A stretch of DNA of 64,000 nt, taken from Streptomyces barringtoniae. GTDB taxonomy: Bacteria > Actinomycetota > Actinomycetes > Streptomycetales > Streptomycetaceae. The notes beneath the pieces are model-generated. The model did not search any database, was not told where the DNA came from, and saw nothing but the letters and a program-made list of their open reading frames with translations. This document shows, piece by piece, positions 57,775 through 64,000 of this stretch. Made by a program: the position numbers and the translations under genes. The number at the start of each line of letters is the position of its first letter. The stretch's first letter is position 1. The stretch is taken from positions 62,001-126,000 of the forward strand of contig NZ_JAJHNP010000019.1 of the NCBI RefSeq assembly GCF_020819595.1, given 5' to 3'.

Positions 57775-59451
57775 GTGCCAACCCCCCACCCCCCTCGTCC
57801 TCCCTATCCGCCGCCGGGCGGCGACCCCGGGGAGTCCGACGAGTCGCTCGCCGGTCCGCTGCGGGCCGGCTCCGACGCGGAGGCCTCCCGGTCCGCCGCC
57901 CTGCTGATGGCCCGGCACTGGCAGCCCGCGCAGGACTACGCGGTCGTCTGCCTGGCCCTTTCCGGGCCGCTCGCCCATATGGTCACCGCCACCGCCTTCC
58001 ATCAGGTCCTCGGCCGGCTGGCGCTCGGCGAACCCGCGGAGGCGCTGCGTCCGCGGCTGCTCGTGGCGGTCCGGGACACGGTCGTCAACTGGTCCGGCAC
58101 CGACCGGATCACCGCCGTACTGCCCGGACTCGGGAAACCCGCCGGGGGCCGCGGTATGCGCGCCGCCAAGACCCTGATACCGGAAAACCGCGCCCTCTCC
58201 GACCGCTCGTTCCACGCCCTTCCCCGGCCGGAGCAGGCGCTGCTGTGGCACATCGAGGTCGAGGCCGAGCCGATAACCGTTCCCGCCGGACTACTCGGCA
58301 TGGACGTCGAGAGCGCGGCGGGCGCGCTGGCACAGGCGCGCGAGAAATTCCGCGAGGGTCTGGTACGCGCCCACCGGGAACTCGCGCCCGGCAAGGAATG
58401 CCGCTACTACAACCGCCTGCTCGACGCGCCGATCCGCCGCGGCGGCGCCGGCGCCCTGCTGCCCGACGTGCAGGAGCACCTGTCCGCCTGCTCCTACTGC
58501 CGCCACGCCGCCGAGCAACTGGGCCACGCCGACGCCGCGTTGGGCGTGCTGCTCGCCGAGGCCGTGCTCGGCTGGGGCGCCCGCCGCTACCTCGACTCGC
58601 GTCCCGGCCGCCGCCCCGGTCCCGGCCGCACCCGCGGTGGCTCCCGGCGCTCCGGCGGACGCCGGCGCGGCGGCGACAGGCGCGACAGGCCCGGTCTGTT
58701 CACCCGCGTCGCCCCGCCCGGCAGCCGGCGGCGCGCGGACGACGAACCCGGACCGCTCGCCCGGATCCAGGGCACCGCCTGGTCGTCCCGGACGCTGCTC
58801 ACCGGAGTCGGCGTGGCCTCGGCGGGGTTGCTCGCGACCGTCCTGGCGATCAGCGTGTGGCCGGCCGGCGGCGACGGCACCGACCCGGTCGCCTCCACCA
58901 GCGCCGTCCCCGGCAGCGCCGCCGGCCGGTCCCCGAACACCTCCGCCACCGCGCCCGGCGCCACGGCACTGCCCGCCGCCGGCCGACCCGCCCGGCTGCG
59001 CAACGCGGCCGTCGGCCTGTGCCTGGACATCAAGGGCGCACCGAAGGCCGGTGCGGGCGCGGTCCTCGCCGTCTGCTCCCCGGCACCGACCCAGCAGTGG
59101 ACGTACGAGCCCGACGGGCGCCTGCGCAGCGCGGCCGCCGCGGGGCTGTGCCTGGACTCGCACGCCGACGCCGGCGTGGTCATCCTCGGCACCTGCGCCG
59201 ACGCCGGCGACCGGCGGGGCGACGACGTGCGCTACGACCTCACCGCGCAGGGCGAGTTGCTGCCCCGCTGGGACCGGACACTGGCCCTCGCCACCACCGC
59301 CGGGAACGCGGGCGCCGACCTCGTCGTCAAGGTCCGCGACGGCTCGGCCGGGCAGCGCTGGACGACCGACGCGGCCACGGCGAGCCCGGGCTCGCTCTCC
59401 ATCGCCGGGACGGGAGGTCCGGCGCCCCGAAGGGGCGCGGGCCTCGTCTGA
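57775..59451 (+). CDS. sigma-like / zinc anti-sigma / TM / lectin fusion protein (paralogue 2)
   Basis: 558 residues. After a Pro-rich start, residues ~35-110 match sigma-region-2-like sequence of paralogue 1 in weaker form (SAALLMARHWQPAQDYAVVC, PRLLVAVRDTVVNWSGTDRI), and ~140-205 region 4 (SFHALPRPEQALLWHIEVEA, PAGLLGMDVESAAGALAQAR). The ZAS motif is Cys209-x25-His235-x3-Cys239-x2-Cys242. A short Arg/Gly linker (~275-335) replaces the long repeat array. TM helix ~341-362 (LTGVGVASAGLLATVLAISV), Ser/Thr/Pro stretch, then ricin-B-like lectin (~402-545; LRNAAVGLCLDIKGAPK, QQWTYEPDGRLRSAAAAGLC). GTG at 57775 follows AAAGGAA. The last codons overlap a hairpin. Confidence 0.85.
   Translation: MPTPHPPRPPYPPPGGDPGESDESLAGPLRAGSDAEASRSAALLMARHWQPAQDYAVVCLALSGPLAHMVTATAFHQVLGRLALGEPAEALRPRLLVAVRDTVVNWSGTDRITAVLPGLGKPAGGRGMRAAKTLIPENRALSDRSFHALPRPEQALLWHIEVEAEPITVPAGLLGMDVESAAGALAQAREKFREGLVRAHRELAPGKECRYYNRLLDAPIRRGGAGALLPDVQEHLSACSYCRHAAEQLGHADAALGVLLAEAVLGWGARRYLDSRPGRRPGPGRTRGGSRRSGGRRRGGDRRDRPGLFTRVAPPGSRRRADDEPGPLARIQGTAWSSRTLLTGVGVASAGLLATVLAISVWPAGGDGTDPVASTSAVPGSAAGRSPNTSATAPGATALPAAGRPARLRNAAVGLCLDIKGAPKAGAGAVLAVCSPAPTQQWTYEPDGRLRSAAAAGLCLDSHADAGVVILGTCADAGDRRGDDVRYDLTAQGELLPRWDRTLALATTAGNAGADLVVKVRDGSAGQRWTTDAATASPGSLSIAGTGGPAPRRGAGLV
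59422..59438. repeat. GCGCCCC-GAA-GGGGCGC hairpin at a gene end
   Basis: A perfect 7-base-pair stem with GAA loop, inside the last ten codons of paralogue 2, encoding P-A-P-R-R-G-A. Same family as 11069-11083 and 29820-29836. Likely a terminator that the reading frame has run into. Confidence 0.65.
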
Positions 59452-59544
59452 TGTGCGGCTACGCCGGCTGGGCGCGACCGGGCACGACGGCGCCGGGTAC
59501 GTGTGACGGCCTGTCGTGGCACCCCGCGGAGCGCTCGGCACGGG

Positions 59545-60714
59545 TCAGGACGGGTCCTCGACCAGGTCCGCCCCGGACACCGTCCCCGGACCGGTGTGCC
59601 CGGACAGAGCCAGCGTCAGATCCAGCTCCGCCAGCACGCACCGGATGACATGCTCCACGCCGGCCTGTCCGTCCAGTCCGAGCCCGTAGACGTACGGCCG
59701 GCCCAGGAGCACCGCCCGCGCGCCGAGGGCCAGCGCCTTGAACGCGTCGTCGCCGGTGCGCACCCCGCTGTCGAACAGCACCGTCAGCCGGTCGCCGACC
59801 GCGTCCGCGACCCGGGGCAGCGCATCGGCCGCGGCGACCGAACCGGCCACCTGCCGGCCGCCGTGGTTGGACACCACCACGCCGTCCACCCCGGCGTCGG
59901 CGGCGAGCCGGGCGTCGTCCGGGTGCAGGATGCCCTTGAGGACGATCGGACCGTCCCAGTGCTCCCGCAGGAACGCCAGGTCCGGCCAGGTGTGGCCCGC
60001 GTCCCCGAACAGGCCGAGGAAGTGCAGCACCGCCGCGTTGGGGTCCTCGTGCACGGGCTTGGCGAGCCCCGCCTGGAACGCCGGGTCGGTGAAGTAGTTC
60101 GCCGTGCCCACCCCGTGCAGGAACGGCAGATACGCCTGGTCCAGGTCGCGCGGCCGCCACGCCAGCAACGGGGTGTCCAGGGTGACCACGAGCACCGAGA
60201 ACCCGGCGGCCTTCGCCCGGCTCAGGAAACTCCGCGTCACCTCACGGTCCTTGCCCCAGTACAGCTGGAACCACCGCTCGGCGTCCCCCATCGCCGCCGC
60301 GACCTGCTCCATCGGTGTGCTCGACGCCGAGGAGAGGACGTAGGGCACGCCCTGCGCGGCGGCGGCCCGGGCGGCGGCGGACTCGGCGTCCGGATGCATG
60401 ATCGACAGCACTCCGACGGGCGCCAGGGCCAGCGGCGCCGGCAGCGCCCGGCCGAGCACCTCGCACGACAGATCGCGCTCGGCCACGTCACGCAGCATGC
60501 GCGGCACGATCCGGCGCCGGGCGAGCGCGGCCCGGTTCGCGCGGGCCGTGCTGCCGTCGCCCGCGCTTCCCGCCACATACCCCACCGGGCCCGGACCGAG
60601 CCGGTGTTCGGCCAGCTCCTCCAGCCGGGTCAGGTCCGTGGGGAGGCGGGGCACGGCACCCGTCGTCCCGTTCAGATAGATCTCGTACTGGAAATCAGCC
60701 CAGTGCTTCGCCAT
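59545..60714 (-). CDS. lactate 2-monooxygenase-like FMN-dependent alpha-hydroxy acid oxidase
   Basis: 389 residues of the FMN alpha-hydroxy-acid oxidase family. Catalytic His284 in GVVVSNHGGRQVAGSV, FMN contacts in LALAPVGVLSIMHPDAES, WFQLYWGKDREVTRSFL, IVLKGILHPDDARLA and LFDSGVRTGDDAFKAL. Features such as NGTTGAVPRLPTDLTRLEEL are closer to lactate 2-monooxygenase (lactate to acetate plus CO2) than to lactate oxidase. GAGGCGGGA precedes the ATG at 60712-60714. A gap of ~70 bp separates it from the hydrolase gene upstream on the same strand. Confidence 0.9.
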   Translation of the reverse strand: MAKHWADFQYEIYLNGTTGAVPRLPTDLTRLEELAEHRLGPGPVGYVAGSAGDGSTARANRAALARRRIVPRMLRDVAERDLSCEVLGRALPAPLALAPVGVLSIMHPDAESAAARAAAAQGVPYVLSSASSTPMEQVAAAMGDAERWFQLYWGKDREVTRSFLSRAKAAGFSVLVVTLDTPLLAWRPRDLDQAYLPFLHGVGTANYFTDPAFQAGLAKPVHEDPNAAVLHFLGLFGDAGHTWPDLAFLREHWDGPIVLKGILHPDDARLAADAGVDGVVVSNHGGRQVAGSVAAADALPRVADAVGDRLTVLFDSGVRTGDDAFKALALGARAVLLGRPYVYGLGLDGQAGVEHVIRCVLAELDLTLALSGHTGPGTVSGADLVEDPS

Positions 60715-60782
60715 CCGGCCGTCCCGCCTCTCGTCGCTGAGTCCGCGTGCAGCCCGACGATACTGGCGGGTAGCCGGGGGCC

Positions 60783-61478
60783 TCAGCGGCGGGTGGCCGC
60801 CTCGTTCAGAATGCGCACCAGGTCCGTCGGCGTGGAGAACATCGGCCAGTGCCCGGTGTTCAGCTCCACGAGCTCCCACCGCCCGCCCTCCAGGGCCTCG
60901 GCCACGGCGGGCAGCAGTGTGGTGCCGTTGAGCACGCACTTGATGTACGTCGCCGGCAGGTCGCCCAACGGCCGCTTGAGCGCGGCCGGTTCGTCGAGCG
61001 TGGCACCGGGGTGCGGAGTGCCGTCGGCGCGGATGCGGTCGATCTGCTCGTCGGTGAGGCCCTGGCCCGCGTAGGCGGCCGCGGGCAGGGTGGGCCACAC
61101 GCCGCCGTGCTCGGTGAGCGACCGCCGGATGTGGTCGCTGTCGAACCCGTCGAGGAACGACACGCCGTCCGCGGGCACGTTGGAGTCGACGTACACGACA
61201 CGGCGCAGCCGGTCACCGATCCGCTCGGCCGCCTGCCCGACGGGGACGCCCGAGTAACTGTGCCCGACCAGGACGACGTCCCGCAGATCCAGCCGCTCGA
61301 CCTCCCGCACGATGTCCCGGACGTGCGTCTCCTGCCCCGCGGGCACGTCCTTCTTCTCGGCGAGTCCGGACAACGTCAGGGCGTGGACGTCGCGTCCGGC
61401 GGCGCGCAGTCCGGGCGCCACCTCGTCCCACGCCCATGCCCCCAGCCACGCGCCCGCCACCAGTACGAAGTGAGTCAT
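60783..61478 (-). CDS. alpha/beta hydrolase (salicylate-esterase/HNL-like)
   Basis: 231 residues. Nucleophile elbow GHSYSG (VVLVGHSYSGVPVGQAAERI), oxyanion segment FVLVAGAWLGAWAWDEVAP, and C-terminal His in VELNTGHWPMFSTPTDLV. This is the plant-esterase/hydroxynitrile-lyase-like branch common in Streptomyces. The ATG at 61476-61478 is ten bases after the permease stop and has no ribosome binding site, so it is likely translated by coupling. Confidence 0.88.
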   Translation of the reverse strand: MTHFVLVAGAWLGAWAWDEVAPGLRAAGRDVHALTLSGLAEKKDVPAGQETHVRDIVREVERLDLRDVVLVGHSYSGVPVGQAAERIGDRLRRVVYVDSNVPADGVSFLDGFDSDHIRRSLTEHGGVWPTLPAAAYAGQGLTDEQIDRIRADGTPHPGATLDEPAALKRPLGDLPATYIKCVLNGTTLLPAVAEALEGGRWELVELNTGHWPMFSTPTDLVRILNEAATRR

Positions 61479-61488
61479 GGCGGACAAC

Positions 61489-63240
61489 CTAGTGCACGGG
61501 TGTGTCAACCCCCTCTCCCAGAGGGGTCGTTGAGGCGCCGGGGCCGGTGATCGCAGGCACCGGGACCTCGACCGTCGGCACCAGCCGGGCGCCCTCGGGG
61601 CCGTACGCCGCCCGGGGTTCGGGGAACAGCCGCAGCAGCGTCAGGAACACGACGGCGGCCACCGCGAGCGACAGCGGCAGGCTGATGTCGACGCCGTTCG
61701 CCAGGTCGCCCAGCGGGCCGACGAACTGACCCGGGATGTTCGTGAACAGCACGCCGAGCACCGCGGCCACCCACCAGGCCGTCATGCCGCGCCAGTTCCA
61801 GCCGTGCGCGAACCAGTAACGGCCGCCGCGCTGGCGGCGGTTGAAGACCTGCAGCGCGTCGGGGTCGTACCAGCCGCGCCGGGTGTGGAAGCCGAGCATC
61901 ATGACGACCATCCACGGTGTGGTGCAGGTGATGATCATCGTGGCGAACGTCGAGATCGACTGCACGAGGTCCAGTCCGAACCGGCCGATGAAGATGAACG
62001 CGACGGACACCACGCCGACCAGCAGCGTCGCCTGCACGCGGGAGAGCCTCGGGAAGACCGACGAGAAGTCCAGGCCGGTGCCGTACAGCGAGGTCGTGCC
62101 CGTCGACATGCCGCCGACCAGGGCGAGCAGACACACGGGCAGGAAGAACCAGCTCGGCGAGATCGCCAGCAGCCCGCCGACGAAATCGGGCGCGGCCGGG
62201 TCGACGTACTTCGGAGCCTTCGTCGCGATGATGCTCGCGGTCGCCAGGCCGAAGACGAACGGCAGCAGCGTCGCGATCTGCGAGAGGAACGCGGCGCCGA
62301 CCACCTTGCGGCGCGGGGTGCCGGCCGGGATGTAGCGCGACCAGTCCCCGAGGAACGCCCCGAACGACACCGGGTTGGACAGCACGATCAGGGCCGCGCC
62401 GATGAACGACGGCCAGAACATCGACTTCGTCGCCGCGTCCGCCGAGGCCGTGAAGACACCGGAGTACGACGGGTCGAAGTCACCGGCGAAGGCGATCGCG
62501 CCGAGCAGGAACAGCACGGTCGCCGAGGTCACCGCGACCTTGTTGACGAACAGCATGAACCGGAAGCCGTAGACGCACACCGCGAGGACCAGCCCGGCGA
62601 ACAGGGCGTACGCGACGACGTACGACGGTGTGCCGCGCTCCAGGCCGAACAGCCGGTGCGCGCCGCCGACCAGGGCGTCGCCCGAGCTCCACACCGAGAT
62701 GGAGAAGAACGCGACGGCCGTCAGCAGCGACAGGAACGAGCCGACCACGCGGCCGTGCACGCCCAGGTGCGCGGAGGACGACACCGCGTTGTTGGTGCCG
62801 TTGACCGGGCCGAACACGGCCATCGGGCACAGGATCAGCGCGCCCGCGACGACACCGAGGACGGTCGCCGCCAGCCCCTGCCAGAAGGAGAGCCCGAACA
62901 GGATCGGGAACGCGCCGAGCACACAGGTGGAGAAGGTGTTGGCGCCGCCGAAGGCGAGCCGGAACAGGTCCAGCGGGGTCGCGGTGCGGTCCGCGTCGGG
63001 GATGCGCTCGACGCCGTAGGGCTCGACCTCGGTGAGGGACGGCGGCGGCGTGGTGGGCGAGTCGGGGGACTGAGGGGGCACGGAGGGCTCCAGCGAGGTC
63101 GCGGCGATGGAGCGCTTGGTGGCGCGGCGGTGACGGACGGCCGCTGGTGCCGCGGGGGTGTCGCGGCGGACTCGGGGCCGTCCGGAGCGGTCTGCCGACG
63201 GTACGGCTCCGGCGCGGACCCCTGCCAGGGGACGATTCAT
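61489..63240 (-). CDS. NCS1-family (cytosine/purine-type) permease
   Basis: 583 residues with 12 hydrophobic helices. NCS1 signatures: LFRLAFGGANTFSTCVLGAF, FWQGLAATVLGVVAGALILC, GPVNGTNNAVSSSAHLGVHG, and LSNPVSFGAFLGDWSRYIPA. The ~90-residue N-terminus is hydrophilic and long. The ATG at 63238-63240 overlaps the stop of the preceding gene (ATGA). It imports a nucleobase or related compound with H+ or Na+. Confidence 0.9.
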   Translation of the reverse strand: MNRPLAGVRAGAVPSADRSGRPRVRRDTPAAPAAVRHRRATKRSIAATSLEPSVPPQSPDSPTTPPPSLTEVEPYGVERIPDADRTATPLDLFRLAFGGANTFSTCVLGAFPILFGLSFWQGLAATVLGVVAGALILCPMAVFGPVNGTNNAVSSSAHLGVHGRVVGSFLSLLTAVAFFSISVWSSGDALVGGAHRLFGLERGTPSYVVAYALFAGLVLAVCVYGFRFMLFVNKVAVTSATVLFLLGAIAFAGDFDPSYSGVFTASADAATKSMFWPSFIGAALIVLSNPVSFGAFLGDWSRYIPAGTPRRKVVGAAFLSQIATLLPFVFGLATASIIATKAPKYVDPAAPDFVGGLLAISPSWFFLPVCLLALVGGMSTGTTSLYGTGLDFSSVFPRLSRVQATLLVGVVSVAFIFIGRFGLDLVQSISTFATMIITCTTPWMVVMMLGFHTRRGWYDPDALQVFNRRQRGGRYWFAHGWNWRGMTAWWVAAVLGVLFTNIPGQFVGPLGDLANGVDISLPLSLAVAAVVFLTLLRLFPEPRAAYGPEGARLVPTVEVPVPAITGPGASTTPLGEGVDTPVH

Positions 63241-63800
63241 CCATCTTCGCCGTCGGCAATGGATGAATCGGCCACCTCCTCCGCGTCAGGTCCCTGCGCC
63301 CGCACCCGCTGGACGTGTTCCAGCGACTCGCGCAGCTCGGTCAGCCAGTCCTCGGTGTGGCGCTGGACCAGGCGCACGCACCAGGCGAGGGCGTCACTGC
63401 GGCTGCGGGCGACGCCTCCGGCGATGAGGGTGTCCAGCACCTGGCGCTCCGGCTGGCGCAGCCGGGTCATGACCGGCGCGGCCACATGCGTGAACAGGGC
63501 ACGCTCCGGGCCGCACACCACGCCCCACGAGACCTTCCGGCGGAACAGGTGCTCGGCCTCCCGGGCCACCTCCATCCGCTGCTCGCGGGTCCGCTCCCGG
63601 AACTCCTGGATCCGGGCGCGCAGCGCGGTCTCCCGCTCGGCGTCCGAGGCGCCCTCGGCGAGCCGGGGTTCGGGGACGCGGCCGATCACCGTGATCTCCT
63701 CGCGGTCGGCGCTGATCTCGACCGGTTCCTCGAAGAGATCGTCCGGCAGGCGGCCGGCGAACCAGCCGCGCAACTGCTCCTTTTGATCCGCTGTAATCAT
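63237..63800 (-). CDS. hypothetical protein with RHH-like C-terminal region
   Basis: 187 residues, no signal or membrane helix. Charged helical middle (RARIQEFRERTREQRMEVAR) and a C-terminal part (VLDTLIAGGVARSRSDALAW, CVRLVQRHTEDWLTELRES) that looks like an RHH/helical DNA-binding or dimerisation unit. The ATG at 63798-63800 follows a repeated ATGATTAC; no clear ribosome binding site. It overlaps the permease start by four bases (ATGA), so it heads the operon. Function unknown; a regulator is possible. Confidence 0.75.
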   Translation of the reverse strand: MITADQKEQLRGWFAGRLPDDLFEEPVEISADREEITVIGRVPEPRLAEGASDAERETALRARIQEFRERTREQRMEVAREAEHLFRRKVSWGVVCGPERALFTHVAAPVMTRLRQPERQVLDTLIAGGVARSRSDALAWCVRLVQRHTEDWLTELRESLEHVQRVRAQGPDAEEVADSSIADGEDG

Positions 63801-63853
63801 GTAATCATGCTTACGCCTCTGCCTTCATGAACGCAAGGAGACGTGAAGGCATC

Positions 63854-63867
63854 GTGAAAGCTTTCAC
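63854..63867. promoter_or_regulatory. perfect palindrome GTGAAAG-CTTTCAC
   Basis: A 14-base palindrome without spacer, 54 bp upstream of the hypothetical gene start. GTGAA half-sites also occur at 63843 and 63873. It may be the operator of the operon that runs leftwards, or belong to a gene beyond the window. The stretch 63801-64000 holds no gene that I can support. Confidence 0.45.
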
Positions 63868-64000
63868 TCGCAGTGAACCCGGAATGTTTCAGGCCGATTA
63901 ACGAGCCGGTGATTTTCGGCCATGTGACCGCTTTCCGCGATCAAGAACCGCTCAGTTACGCGGTCAGGCGCTTGCATTTCCGTAACTTCACGCCACTGTT

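Noticed and set aside
61478..61510. A separate promoter with TTGACA for the small hydrolase gene
   Set aside because: Spacing from TTGACA to the candidate TAGGTT is only 11 bp and the gene starts ten bases after the permease stop, so cotranscription explains it better.
1..64000. tRNA, rRNA, insertion sequences, attachment sites
   Set aside because: I looked for tRNA-like cloverleaf ends, rRNA sequence, transposase motifs and long terminal repeats and saw none; a tRNA covariance search would be needed to exclude an unusual one.

Overview
The window is high-GC actinobacterial DNA and almost certainly Streptomyces. Third codon positions are nearly all G or C, GTG and TTG starts occur, secreted proteins carry Tat-type or lipoprotein signals, and the gene set is typical of that genus: ROK, GlxA/AraC, TetR and PAS-LuxR regulators, a SpoIIE-type phosphatase, CYP102 and CYP105-like P450s, DUF4235, DUF4232, GH16, GH2 and GH114. 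I see no rRNA, tRNA, CRISPR array, transposase or intact insertion sequence. It reads as ordinary chromosome carrying accessory metabolism and signalling.

Layout. 1-9.1 kb: an FBP-domain protein, a PAS-LuxR regulator divergent from a self-sufficient P450-reductase fusion (CYP102 type), a ROK regulator, a sugar-epimerase-like SDR and an alpha/beta hydrolase. 9.3-15.1 kb: HAD phosphatase, HhH-PHP protein, SDR, a broken topoisomerase IB gene, a small hypothetical gene, a secreted GH16 glucanase with ricin-type lectin domain, and a VanZ protein. 15.4-19.4 kb: an abbreviated Mrp/Mnh-type cation:proton antiporter operon ending in a hairpin terminator. 19.6-25.3 kb: a GT39-like membrane glycosyltransferase, a divergent PRPP synthetase, a STAS anti-anti-sigma factor, and an oxidoreductase divergent from a GlxA-type regulator across two perfect palindromes. 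25.3-32.9 kb: amidohydrolase-permease operon divergent from a TetR gene, FMN-binding protein, DUF4235, Xi-class GST-like protein, CDF transporter and F420-type nitroreductase. 33.3-41.3 kb: CYP105-like P450 plus 3Fe-4S ferredoxin, a TetR gene divergent from a DUF1348/NTF2 gene across two palindromic operators, a flavoprotein, secreted proteins, an aldo/keto reductase, and a phytanoyl-CoA dioxygenase-like gene divergent from an AraC regulator.

41.6-51.4 kb is a signalling block. It holds a large membrane protein that joins a sigma-factor-like N-terminus, a zinc anti-sigma (ZAS) motif, one transmembrane helix and an outside lectin domain; a truncated universal stress protein; a polysaccharide deacetylase lipoprotein; a DUF4232 lipoprotein; a Ser/Thr kinase divergent from a sigma-70-family factor; and a PAS-GAF-SpoIIE-HATPase protein. 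51.7-64 kb: secreted GH2 glycosidase, an Ogt plus 2OG-oxygenase alkylation-repair pair, a toxin-antitoxin-like pair with a degenerate Fic/Doc motif, a second sigma/ZAS/TM/lectin paralogue, a lactate-monooxygenase-like FMN enzyme, and a three-gene operon (hypothetical, NCS1 permease, hydrolase).

The strongest candidate for something unusual is the pair of sigma-like/ZAS/TM/lectin fusion proteins at 41589-44249 and 57775-59451. They look like one-polypeptide surface sensors in which sigma-like and anti-sigma-like parts are tethered to an extracellular carbohydrate-binding domain. Also notable are the CYP102 whose reductase lacks the NADPH-phosphate-binding residues, the doubly disabled topoisomerase IB, and the conserved-looking toxin without a Fic/Doc active site.
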